A stretch of DNA of 64,000 nt, taken from assembly GCA_046330285.1 (NCBI GenBank), contig JAXLSX010000013.1, positions 19,433 through 83,432 on the forward strand. The letters run 5' to 3'. Origin of the DNA: RHKX01 sp046330285. Lineage in GTDB: Bacteria > Actinomycetota > Thermoleophilia > Solirubrobacterales > 70-9. The stretch's first letter is position 1. Each line of letters opens with the position of its first letter. The notes under the pieces were generated by a model. That model did not search any database and was not told the DNA's origin. It was given only the letters and a program-made list of their open reading frames with translations. The translations under genes were made by a program, and so were the position numbers. Positions 26,499 to 34,224 of the stretch are shown piece after piece.

Positions 26499-27635
26499 TC
26501 AGCCTCCCGTGATCAGGCTCTGGAACGCCTTCTCGATCTCGGCGGTGTCGAGCTTCGGCGGGTCGGGCTGGGTCGAGCAGTTCTTCGTGTACTGCTCGGT
26601 CGGGAAGATCAGCGGGCTCTTCGCGGCTTCCGGATTGATCTTCTTCAAGTAGGCCTTGGTCCCGGCGACGGGGGTCGTGTAGTAGTTGTAGTTTGCGATC
26701 TGCGCCTGGTTCTTCGGCTGGTAGACGTAATCCATCCACTCGTAGGCGGCCGCCGGGTTCGGGGCGCCGACCGGGATCACCATGTTGTCGGCCCAGATGA
26801 TGCAGCCCTGCTCGGGCATCACGAAGTTGATGTCGGGGTTGTCGGCCTGCAGCTGGATCGCGTCCCCGGACCAGCCGATCGCCGCGACGACGTCCCCGCG
26901 CGCCATGTCGTTGATGTAGGAGTTCCCGGTCACGCCGATGATCTGCCCGGAGTCGACGGCGGCCTTGAGCTTGTCGATCGCCGCGAGCCAGTCGTCGGCC
27001 GTGGCGTCCTCGGGGTCGATGCCGTCCGCCTTCATGATCAGCGGCACGGTGTCGCGCATCTCGCTCAGGACCGTGACCTTGCCGTGGTACTTGGGGTCGA
27101 AGAGGTCGTTGATGCTCTTGACGTCCGGTGCCAGGGCCTTGTTGACGACGAGGCCCGTCATGCCGCTCTGCCACGGCAGCGAGAACTCGCGGTTCGGATC
27201 GAAGGAGGGGGACTGCAGGCTCGGGATCAGATTCTCCATCGCCGGCGCGACCGACTTCTGGTCGAAGTTCTGGAGGTAGCCCAGGTTGTGCATCTTGTTC
27301 GCCATCCAGTCGGTGACGACGAAGATGCTGCGCCCCGCGGGGTCGCTGTTGGCGAGCGTGGGCTGCAGCTTCGAGAAGAACTCGTTGTTGTCGTTGACGT
27401 CCTCGATGTACTCGACCGAGATCCCGGTCTTCTGCTCGAACTCGTCGACCGTGTCCTTGTCGATGTAGGCGGGCCAGTTCGAGATCGTCAGCTCGCCGTC
27501 TCCGGGGCCGGGCGCCGCCGTCGCGGTCTGGGTCGGGCCGTCGAGGCCGCCGGCCCCGAGGTCGCTGCACGCCGAGAGCCCGACCGCCGCCGCCAGTGCG
27601 ACGAGGGCGAGGGCGACGCGCAGCAGCGGCTTCAT
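26499..27635 (-). CDS. potD: polyamine-binding lipoprotein (PotD-like)
   Basis: 378-residue extracytoplasmic binding protein. The signal peptide ends in a lipobox GLSAC, with lipidated Cys near residue 23, followed by a Gly/Thr linker. The mature domain starts LTISNWPAYIDKDTVDEFEQ, the PotD/PotF hallmark. Acidic and aromatic residues in the central part, such as GWSGDAIQL, match the polyamine cleft region. It is 1 nt downstream of the potA-like gene. Confidence 0.9.
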   Translation of the reverse strand: MKPLLRVALALVALAAAVGLSACSDLGAGGLDGPTQTATAAPGPGDGELTISNWPAYIDKDTVDEFEQKTGISVEYIEDVNDNNEFFSKLQPTLANSDPAGRSIFVVTDWMANKMHNLGYLQNFDQKSVAPAMENLIPSLQSPSFDPNREFSLPWQSGMTGLVVNKALAPDVKSINDLFDPKYHGKVTVLSEMRDTVPLIMKADGIDPEDATADDWLAAIDKLKAAVDSGQIIGVTGNSYINDMARGDVVAAIGWSGDAIQLQADNPDINFVMPEQGCIIWADNMVIPVGAPNPAAAYEWMDYVYQPKNQAQIANYNYYTTPVAGTKAYLKKINPEAAKSPLIFPTEQYTKNCSTQPDPPKLDTAEIEKAFQSLITGG

Positions 27636-27636
27636 C

Positions 27637-28788
27637 TCAGCCGGCCGCCTGGCTCGCCGGGAGCGTCACGGCCTCGTGGTCGGCCGTGGCGCGCTCGGCA
27701 CCGGACTCGCGGACGAGGTGGATGTGCTCCGGCGTCCACGAGAGCTTGACGTCGGCGCCGCCGCCCGGCAGGGACTGGCGCTCGGCCTCGTCGGTGTTCG
27801 GGCAGAGCACGGTCATCCGCGAACCGCCGCGGAGCTCGACGACGAGCTGCGTCGCCGTTCCGAGGTAGACGGAGCTGGCGACGACGCCCTCGACCGACTG
27901 CTCGTTCGCGCGCTCGGTCGCCTGCTGGCCCTTCGGCGTCACGTAGAGCTTCTCGGGTCGCACGACCGCGTGACACTGCTCACCCTGGCCGATGCCGTTG
28001 GCCGGCGCGGTGACGGTGACGCCGGCGTCGAGATCGACGACTGCGTTGTCGCCCTCGAGGCGGCTGACGATTCCGGGCATCAGGTTGGAGACGCCGATGA
28101 ACCCGGCGACGAACGTCGTCGACGGGCGCTCGTAGACCTCCTCCGGCACCGCGACCTGCTCGACGATGCCGCGGTTCATCACCGCGATCCGGTCGGACAT
28201 CGTCAGCGCTTCTTCCTGGTCGTGGGTGACGTAGACGAACGTGATCCCGATCTCCTGCTGGATCCGCTTGAGCTCGACCTGCAGACCCTTGCGGAGCTTC
28301 AGGTCGAGGGCGCCGAGCGGCTCGTCGAGCAGCAGCACCTTCGGCAGGTTGACGACCGCGCGGGCGAGCGCGACGCGCTGCTGCTGGCCGCCCGAGAGCT
28401 GGCTCGGGCGACGGTTCGCCTCGCCCCAGAGCCCGACGCGCTCGAGCTCCGCCTGGACGCGCTCGTCGACCTCGGCCTTGTCGACACCCTTGCGCTTGAG
28501 GCCGTAGGCGACGTTGTCCTTGACGCTGAGGTGGGGGAAGAGCGCATAGCTCTGGAACACCGTGTTCGTCGGACGCTTGTGGGCGGGTTGGCCGGCGACG
28601 TCGGTGCCGTCGATCAGCACCTGGCCCGCGTCGGGCTGCTCAAAGCCGGCGATCATCCGCAGCGTCGTGGTCTTGCCGCAGCCGCTGGGGCCGAGCAGGG
28701 TGAAGAACTCGCCCTCGTCGATCGTCAGATCGAGAGCATCGACCGCGGTGAACTCGCCGAACCGCTTCGTAACGCCCTTCAGCGTCAC
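27637..28788 (-). CDS. potA: spermidine/putrescine-type ABC transporter ATPase (PotA-like)
   Basis: 383-residue ATPase with Walker A GPSGCGKTT, Q-loop in FQSYALFPH, signature LSGGQQQR, Walker B LLLDEP and the D-loop GALD. A C-terminal TOBE domain follows. First gene of the A-D-B-C-dehydrogenase operon. The start is uncertain. GTG 28788 begins the conserved domain but has no good ribosome site, while a strong GAGGAGGAG lies at 28841-28833, followed in frame only by GTT and ACG. Either GTG 28788 is used with a weak site or a non-canonical start is used. Confidence 0.88.
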   Translation of the reverse strand: MTLKGVTKRFGEFTAVDALDLTIDEGEFFTLLGPSGCGKTTTLRMIAGFEQPDAGQVLIDGTDVAGQPAHKRPTNTVFQSYALFPHLSVKDNVAYGLKRKGVDKAEVDERVQAELERVGLWGEANRRPSQLSGGQQQRVALARAVVNLPKVLLLDEPLGALDLKLRKGLQVELKRIQQEIGITFVYVTHDQEEALTMSDRIAVMNRGIVEQVAVPEEVYERPSTTFVAGFIGVSNLMPGIVSRLEGDNAVVDLDAGVTVTAPANGIGQGEQCHAVVRPEKLYVTPKGQQATERANEQSVEGVVASSVYLGTATQLVVELRGGSRMTVLCPNTDEAERQSLPGGGADVKLSWTPEHIHLVRESGAERATADHEAVTLPASQAAG

Positions 28789-28899
28789 CCCAGCTTGGCT
28801 GCCACCGTTGGATGTGGCTGCTGCTTCCGTAACTCCTCCTCACAGGTCCGGAAAATGTGCCCTGCCGGAAACCTAACCGAATTCGATCTCCGGACGGAA

Positions 28900-28963
28900 G
28901 GGACAAGCGGGAAATTCCGCGAATGTCCCAACGGCCGCGACCGTGGTTGTACGGAGCGTACAA
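28900..28963. promoter_or_regulatory. operator-like inverted repeats between the polyamine uptake and aminotransferase operons
   Basis: The 276-bp divergent intergenic region (28789-29064) holds two symmetric sites. The first is a nested repeat, GGGACA (28900-28905) and TGTCCC (28924-28929), around GCGGGAAATTCCGC. The second is a perfect 17-bp palindrome TTGTACG-GAG-CGTACAA (28947-28963), the size and form of a dimeric repressor operator. A likely regulator is the PucR protein at 30.5 kb or an unlinked GntR/TetR-type protein. I saw no clear -10/-35 pair. Confidence 0.6.
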
Positions 28964-29064
28964 TCGGCTCTCGGGGCCTTGAACCAAATCTCGGTTGTGC
29001 CCTCCAAATCGACGTTCTACCTTTGTGCAAAGCGTCGAGTCGACCATGAAGGAGAGTTGGGATC

Positions 29065-30468
29065 GTGGCTGTCAGCACCCCCCAGGACGTCCACCCGCAG
29101 ACCGATGACGCAGGCTCGAACCTGCAGGAGATGGCGCGGAAGCATCTCTGGATGCACTTCTCGCGGATGGGTGGCTACGACGATCAGCACGAGATCCCGA
29201 TCATCTCCCGCGGCGAGGGCCCCTACGTCTACGACGACCACGGCAAGCGCTACCTCGACGCCCTCAGCGCCCTGTTCTGCTGCAACGCCGGTCACGGCCG
29301 GGTCGAGTACGGCGAGGCCGCCCTCGCCCAGATCAAGGAGCTCGACTTCTACACGAACTGGAGCTACGCCCACCCGCGCTCGATCGAGCTCGCCGAGCGG
29401 GTCGCCGAGCTGACCCCGGGCGACCTCAACCACGTCTTCTTCACCAACTCCGGTTCGGAGGCGGTCGAGGCCGCGATCAAGGTCGCGCGCAACTGGCACC
29501 GCGCCCACGGACGCGGCCAGCGGCACAAGATCATCTCCCGCGAGGTCGCCTACCACGGGACGACGATGGGCGCCCTGACCGCGACCGGCATCACGCCGCT
29601 GAAGGTGCCGTTCGAGCCGTCGATGCCCGGCGGTTCGCACGTGCCGAACACCAACCACCTGCGGTGGCCGGCCGAGCGCGACAACCTCTGGGCGGCCGAG
29701 CGGCTCCGCGACCGGATCGAGTTCGAGGGGCCCGACACCGTCGCCGCGGTGATCCTCGAGCCGCTCCAGAACGCGGGCGGGTGCATCCCGCCTCAGGACG
29801 GCTACTTCCAGCGGGTCCGGGAGATCTGCGACGAGTTCGGAGTCCTGCTCATCTCCGACGAGGTGATCTGCTCGTGGGGCCGGCTCGGCCACTACTTCGG
29901 CGCCCAGCGCTACGAGTTCCAGCCCGACATCATCACGACTGCCAAGGCCCTGACCGGCGCCTACATCCCGATGGGCGCGATGATCGCCTCCGAGGAGGTC
30001 TACGAGCCGTTCTCGACCGGGACGGCGTCGTTCGCGCACGGCTCGACGTTCGGCGGCCACCCGGTGGCCGCGGCGGTCGCGCTCCGCAACCTCGACGTCT
30101 TCGCCGAGGAGGACCTCTGCGGTCACGTCCGCGAGCACGAGGGCCAGTTCCGTCAGATGCTCGAGGACCTGCGCGACATCCCGATCGTCGGCGACGTCCG
30201 CGGCGCGGGCTTCTTCCACGCGATCGAGCTCGTCAAGGACCGCGACACCCTCGAGGGCTTCGACCACGACGAGTCCGAGTGGCTGCTCCGCGGCTTCCTC
30301 TCCGGCGAGCTCTACCGCCGCGGCCTGATCTGCCGGGCCGACGACCGCGGCGACCCCGTGATCCAGCTCGCGCCGCCTCTCACCTGCGGCCCCGAGCAGT
30401 TCGAGGAGATCGGCACGGTCCTCCGCGACGTGCTCGAGGAAGCCTGGGACAAGGTCCAGGCCGAGTAG
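29065..30468 (+). CDS. class III PLP aminotransferase (putrescine/omega-amino acid:pyruvate type)
   Basis: 467 residues. GTG 29065 has AAGGAGAG 9 nt upstream. PLP-fold motifs are FFTNSGSEAVEAAIK (phosphate binding), AYHGTTMGALTATG, LLISDEVICSWGR (Asp contacting the pyridine N) and the Schiff-base Lys in IITTAKALTGAYIPMGA. The sequence resembles SpuC-like putrescine:pyruvate and omega-amino acid:pyruvate enzymes. Divergence from the polyamine importer and a downstream alanine dehydrogenase support pyruvate as acceptor and alanine as product. Beta-alanine remains an alternative donor. Confidence 0.87.
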   Translation: MAVSTPQDVHPQTDDAGSNLQEMARKHLWMHFSRMGGYDDQHEIPIISRGEGPYVYDDHGKRYLDALSALFCCNAGHGRVEYGEAALAQIKELDFYTNWSYAHPRSIELAERVAELTPGDLNHVFFTNSGSEAVEAAIKVARNWHRAHGRGQRHKIISREVAYHGTTMGALTATGITPLKVPFEPSMPGGSHVPNTNHLRWPAERDNLWAAERLRDRIEFEGPDTVAAVILEPLQNAGGCIPPQDGYFQRVREICDEFGVLLISDEVICSWGRLGHYFGAQRYEFQPDIITTAKALTGAYIPMGAMIASEEVYEPFSTGTASFAHGSTFGGHPVAAAVALRNLDVFAEEDLCGHVREHEGQFRQMLEDLRDIPIVGDVRGAGFFHAIELVKDRDTLEGFDHDESEWLLRGFLSGELYRRGLICRADDRGDPVIQLAPPLTCGPEQFEEIGTVLRDVLEEAWDKVQAE

Positions 30469-30499
30469 CGGCGACGCCGGGCCGAGGGCCCACCGAACC

Positions 30500-32050
30500 A
30501 TGCTGACCGTCCGCAGCCTCCTCGACGAGTTCGACCTCGAGCTCGCCGTCGATGGTGCGCCGGACAACCCGATCCGCTGGGTCCACATCAGCGAGCTCGA
30601 CGACCCGACACCGTTCCTGTCGGGCGGCGAGCTGCTGCTGACGAACGGCATCAACCTGAAGACCGCGGCGCGCCAGCGCAAGTTCGTTCGTCTTCTCGCG
30701 GATGCCGGCGCGGCGGGGATCGGCCTCGCGGTCGGCCTCGATCACGCGACCCTGCCGGCGGCGATGGCCGAGGAGGCCGAGGCCAAGGGCCTGCCGCTGT
30801 TCGAGCTCCCGTTCGAGCTCCCGTTCATCGCGGTCACCCGCTGGGCATCCACCCGCCTGATCAACGAGGGCTACCAGGCGCTGGAGCGAAGCGTCGAGGT
30901 CCACGCGCTGCTCGAGGGGCTCGTCCTCGCCGAGCGGGGCCTTCCCGAGGTGATGCGGGCGATCGCCGACTCGGTCTCCGGCGCCTCGATGCTGCTCGAC
31001 GATCGCGGCGTCGAGCTCGCCCGCCATCCGCAGGAGCGGGGCTTTTCCCAGCAGGCGGCATCCGACATCCGGGTCGAGGTCAACGAGCGCTCGGAGGCGG
31101 GCCGGCAGGCGATGTTCGTCGTCGAGCGCGGGTCGCTGGCCGGTCGTGCGATCGCCGTGCCGGTGCCGCTCGGCGGCAGCGGGGGCCGCGGGCACTGGCT
31201 CGTGCTCGCCCGCCGCACCGGACCCGTCGGCGACCTCGAGCGGCTGCTCGCCCGCCAGGCGGCGATGGTCGTCGCGCTCGAGATGATGCGCGAGCGCGCG
31301 GTTCGCGAGACCGAGCGCCGCCTCGCCGGCGACGTCCTCGCCGAGGCGCTCGGGGGCCAGCTCGGCGACGAGGAGCTGCGCGGGCGCCTGCAGCCGTTCG
31401 GGATCGAGGGCCGGGTCGCCGTGCTGCTCTACGAGCTCGAGGAGTCGGCCGACGATCCCGTCGTCCTCGCCGAGGCCCTCGGCGTCCCTTCGCTCGTCGC
31501 GGTCAACGCCGCCGCCGGCCGTCCGTTGCTCTGCGCGATCGTCGATTCCGGCGACCGCGATCCCGTCGAGCTCGCCCGCGAGGGCCGCAATGCGCTCGCG
31601 AGTCCCGACCGCCGGGTCCGTGCCGCCGCGAGCCGGCCGACCCAGGTCGCCGCGCTCCGCCGCGCCTTCCACGAGGCGCGATGCGCGCTCGAGGCGACGG
31701 CGATGGCGAACGGGCACACGCCCGACGTCGCCTCCCATCGCGACCTCGGCGCGTTCACGCTGCTCCTCTCGCTCCAGGACGACGACGCGCTCCGGACCTA
31801 CTCCGAGAACCTGCTCGGCCCGATCTCCGAAGGGGAGGGCGAATACGGGCCGGAGCTGCTGCGCTCGCTCGAGGCGTTCATCGAGCGCAACGGGCAGTGG
31901 GAGCGGGCGGCCCGCGATCTCTACTGCCACCGGCATACGCTCCGCTACCGGATCCGCAGGATCGAGGAGTTGACCGGACGCGATCTCAGTCAGGCACAGG
32001 ACAGGATCGAGCTCTGGCTCGCGCTGCGAGCACGCGAGCTCGTCAGGTAG
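30500..32050 (+). CDS. PucR-family transcriptional regulator
   Basis: 516 residues in the PucR layout. The N-terminal PucR domain (about 1-125) has SGGELLLTNG. A central GAF/GGDEF-like region carries LDDRGVELARHP. The C-terminal PucR helix-turn-helix (about 455-515) has LYCHRHTLRYRIRRIEELTG, matching HTH_30. PucR relatives activate purine, amino-acid or polyamine catabolic genes. It sits 31 nt after the aminotransferase and 35 nt before alanine dehydrogenase, so it is the best local candidate to control this cluster and bind the inverted repeats at 28.9 kb. Confidence 0.88.
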   Translation: MLTVRSLLDEFDLELAVDGAPDNPIRWVHISELDDPTPFLSGGELLLTNGINLKTAARQRKFVRLLADAGAAGIGLAVGLDHATLPAAMAEEAEAKGLPLFELPFELPFIAVTRWASTRLINEGYQALERSVEVHALLEGLVLAERGLPEVMRAIADSVSGASMLLDDRGVELARHPQERGFSQQAASDIRVEVNERSEAGRQAMFVVERGSLAGRAIAVPVPLGGSGGRGHWLVLARRTGPVGDLERLLARQAAMVVALEMMRERAVRETERRLAGDVLAEALGGQLGDEELRGRLQPFGIEGRVAVLLYELEESADDPVVLAEALGVPSLVAVNAAAGRPLLCAIVDSGDRDPVELAREGRNALASPDRRVRAAASRPTQVAALRRAFHEARCALEATAMANGHTPDVASHRDLGAFTLLLSLQDDDALRTYSENLLGPISEGEGEYGPELLRSLEAFIERNGQWERAARDLYCHRHTLRYRIRRIEELTGRDLSQAQDRIELWLALRARELVR

Positions 32051-32085
32051 ACCCCCCGAACCGACAACCAGGAAAGAGGAGAGAG

Positions 32086-33207
32086 ATGAAGGTTGGAGTC
32101 CCCACCGAGATCAAGGAGGAGGAGTACCGCGTCGCGCTGACCGCGGTCGGCGCGCGCGAGCTCGCCGAGCACGGGCACGAGGTGCTGATCCAGAAGGGGG
32201 CGGGGGAGGGCAGCGCGATCGCCGATGCCGACTACGAGGCTCAGGGGGCGCGGATCATCGACACGGCCGAGGAGGTCTTCGCCGCCTCCGACATGGTCCT
32301 CGGGGTCAAGGAGCCGCAGCAGGTCGAGGTCGAGATGCTGCGTCCGGACCAGACCCTGTTCACCTATCTGCACCTGGCGCCGGCACCCGATCTGACCCGG
32401 GGCCTCTGCGAGTCGGGCGCCACCTGCATCGCCTACGAGACCGTCGAGGACGCCAAGGGCGGGCTGCCGCTGCTCGCGCCGATGAGTGAGATCGCGGGCC
32501 GGCTCGCGACGCAGTCCGGTGCGTTCTTCCTCGAGAAGCCGATGGGCGGCCGGGGCATCCTGCTCGGCGGCGTCCCCGGCGTAGCGGCCGCGAACGTGAT
32601 GGTGATCGGCGCCGGAGCGGTCGGGATCAACGCCGCCCAGATCGCCGTCGGCATGGCGGCCGACGTGTTCCTGTTCGACCTCAACATCGACGCCCTGCGC
32701 CGCGCCGACCTCCAGTTCGGAGGCTCGCTGTCCACCGTCTACAGCTCGACGCTCTCGATCGAGACGATGTTGCCGAGCATGGACCTCGTGATCGGTGCGG
32801 TCCTCGTCCAGGGGGCGCGGGCACCGCACGTGATCAAGCGCGAGCAGCTCGGGCTGATGAAGCGCAACGCGGTTCTCGTCGACGTCGCGATCGACCAGGG
32901 CGGCTGCTTCGAGACCTCGAAGCCGACGACCCACACCGACCCGGTCTACGAGGTCGACGGGATCACCCACTACTGCGTGGCGAACATGCCCGGCGCGGTG
33001 CCGATCACCTCGACCCAGGCGTTGACGAACGCGACGCTCCCCTACGTCCTCTCGCTTGCCGATAACGGCGTCGAGGGCGCGCTGGCGAAGGACCCGGGTC
33101 TCTGGCCCGGGGTCAACGTCGCGGCCGGCAAGGTCACCCACCCGGGCGTGGCCGAGGGCGTCGGCTCCGACTACGTGCCGGTCAAGGACGCCTTGGGCAT
33201 CAGTTAA
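32086..33207 (+). CDS. ald: alanine dehydrogenase
   Basis: NAD-dependent oxidative deamination of L-alanine to pyruvate and ammonium. ATG 32086 follows GAGGAGAG, giving 373 residues, the usual length. It begins MKVGVPTEIKEEEYRVALT, diagnostic of Ald. The substrate-site Lys and His are in the HEVLIQKGAGEGS and YLHLAP segments, the NAD fold is VMVIGAGAVGINAAQIA and the C-terminal signature is NMPGAVPITST. In this cluster it would regenerate pyruvate consumed by the aminotransferase and release ammonium, closing a nitrogen-scavenging loop. The stop TAA abuts a structured repeat. Confidence 0.95.
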   Translation: MKVGVPTEIKEEEYRVALTAVGARELAEHGHEVLIQKGAGEGSAIADADYEAQGARIIDTAEEVFAASDMVLGVKEPQQVEVEMLRPDQTLFTYLHLAPAPDLTRGLCESGATCIAYETVEDAKGGLPLLAPMSEIAGRLATQSGAFFLEKPMGGRGILLGGVPGVAAANVMVIGAGAVGINAAQIAVGMAADVFLFDLNIDALRRADLQFGGSLSTVYSSTLSIETMLPSMDLVIGAVLVQGARAPHVIKREQLGLMKRNAVLVDVAIDQGGCFETSKPTTHTDPVYEVDGITHYCVANMPGAVPITSTQALTNATLPYVLSLADNGVEGALAKDPGLWPGVNVAAGKVTHPGVAEGVGSDYVPVKDALGIS

Positions 33208-33297
33208 CTCCGGGGAGATCCTCCGCTTCGCGTCCGGTCTCCCCGGCCGGCGCGGTGAACTGGACGGGATGACATGTATGTGTCTCCCAGCCGAGGA
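33208..33297 (+). repeat. structured post-stop repeat, copy A (after ald)
   Basis: About 90-bp element starting right after the ald stop. Read with ald, a 9-bp stem CCGGGGAGA (33210-33218) / TCTCCCCGG (33238-33246) encloses a 19-nt loop (33219-33237), then a distal part with ACAT...ATGT and CCCAGCCGAGGA. The reverse complement of the loop, CCGGACGCGAAGCGGAGGA, is identical to the loop of copy C, while the stems differ but stay paired. Copies A and B lie head to head around a small hairpin GTCCA-GGT-TGGAC (33300-33312). Confidence 0.8.
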
Positions 33298-33313
33298 ACG
33301 TCCAGGTTGGACT

Positions 33314-33410
33314 TCCCCGGCTGGGGTCAACACATATGTCTTCCCGTTCCCGCCGGCGCGCCGGCCGGCGGAAGCGGACGGCGAAGCCGGAGCATTTCGC
33401 CGGGGTGGTC
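33314..33410 (-). repeat. structured post-stop repeat, copy B (after the NlpC/P60 gene)
   Basis: More divergent copy belonging, in sense orientation, to the minus-strand NlpC/P60 gene whose stop is at 33411-33413. The head is TCCCCGGCTGGGG, followed by AACACATATGTC. The stem is CCGGCGGAA (33365-33373) / TTTCGCCGG (33395-33403), nine pairs including one G-U. The 21-nt loop (33374-33394) has inner helix CGGC-GAA-GCCG in place of CGC-GAA-GCG in the other copies. Confidence 0.75.
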
Positions 33411-33962
33411 TCAGTAACCCTTGTAATGGCGGACGGCGTAGCCCGACCGCGACGCCATGCCCTTGTGCCAGCGGGGGCCGGGGCCGCCGGAGGTGTCCCA
33501 GCGGAGGCCGGCGACGACGGCCCAGGTGTGGCCGGAGTTGGCGTAGACCGTGATCCAGTCGCCCTTCTTCTTCTTGCCCCAGCTCGCGAGCGAGCCCGAG
33601 GTCATCGGCTGCTTCAGCATCCGGGCGCCGTGGAGCATGTAGCTGACCGCGCCGGAGCAGTCGTAGCCCTTGTCGTTGAAGCTGCCGTGGCCGCCGCCCC
33701 AGACGTACTTCGTCTTGCGGATCTTGTTCGCGGCCTTGATCGCCTTGACGACCCGAGGGGGAGCGTTGTCGGGCGGAATCGCCTTGCCGCTCGGCAGGAG
33801 CTTCGCCTTGCCGGGCTTGCCGGAAGTCTTGGTCCCGGTGCTGAGCCCGCCGCCGGCGACTGCCGAAGCGGAGACGAGGAGGAGGACCGCGGCGGACACT
33901 GCGAGCGCCGCGGCCAGGGTCAGGGCGGTGCGATGCACCGTATGGGTGATGAGTCTGTTCAT
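33411..33962 (-). CDS. secreted NlpC/P60-family peptidoglycan hydrolase
   Basis: 183-residue exported endopeptidase. A signal peptide/hydrophobic helix covers about residues 12-36, followed by a Lys/Pro-rich linker. The C-terminal NlpC/P60-like catalytic domain has the nucleophile Cys in GYDCSGAVSYML and the catalytic His in SGHTWAVVAG. It is expected to cut cell-wall peptide bonds. A c-di-AMP riboswitch precedes it, the usual control of such hydrolases in actinobacteria, tying wall remodelling to osmotic and potassium status. The stop abuts repeat copy B. Confidence 0.88.
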   Translation of the reverse strand: MNRLITHTVHRTALTLAAALAVSAAVLLLVSASAVAGGGLSTGTKTSGKPGKAKLLPSGKAIPPDNAPPRVVKAIKAANKIRKTKYVWGGGHGSFNDKGYDCSGAVSYMLHGARMLKQPMTSGSLASWGKKKKGDWITVYANSGHTWAVVAGLRWDTSGGPGPRWHKGMASRSGYAVRHYKGY

Positions 33963-33979
33963 GTTCCTATCTGGCTCGT

Positions 33980-34115
33980 TTGCGCCTGCGGAGTTAGCTG
34001 ACGGGCTGGCGCTGCAAGGAGCCTGCGCCTCCGCCTGAATGGCGGATTAGCCCCGTGGACCATCGGGGTCCTGGTTGGGTCCCCCGCTCTCCGGAGATCC
34101 GGAGACTCGGCGTTA
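33980..34115 (-). ncRNA. c-di-AMP riboswitch (ydaO/yuaA class)
   Basis: Minus-strand leader of the NlpC/P60 gene. It contains conserved blocks in the right order: GGGGGACCCAA (34085-34075), GGGGCTAAT (34054-34046) and GTCAGCTAAC (34002-33993) followed by TCCGCAGGCG. The outer helix pairs CGCC (34112-34109) with GGCG (33986-33983). These blocks match my recollection of the ydaO consensus. The 3' edge is only about 20 nt from the ATG and there is no room for a terminator, so control of ribosome access is likely. Boundaries are approximate. Confidence 0.85.
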
Positions 34116-34125
34116 GGGTCGCGGC

Positions 34126-34154
34126 ACTGTAGCGAAGTCGTAAGCGTTCTGCAA
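34126..34154 (-). promoter_or_regulatory. sigma70-type promoter for the riboswitch/NlpC transcript
   Basis: On the minus strand, -35 TTGCAG (34154-34149), 17-nt spacer and -10 TACAGT (34131-34126), placing the transcript start just ahead of the riboswitch outer helix. A short repeat AAGCA-AA-TGCTT overlaps the -35 side. Confidence 0.6.
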
Positions 34155-34224
34155 GCAAATGCTTACAAAGCGTCACGAGCCGCCTGACGAACCGCCTTCT
34201 GGGCGCTGCATGTAGGTTGGCGGC

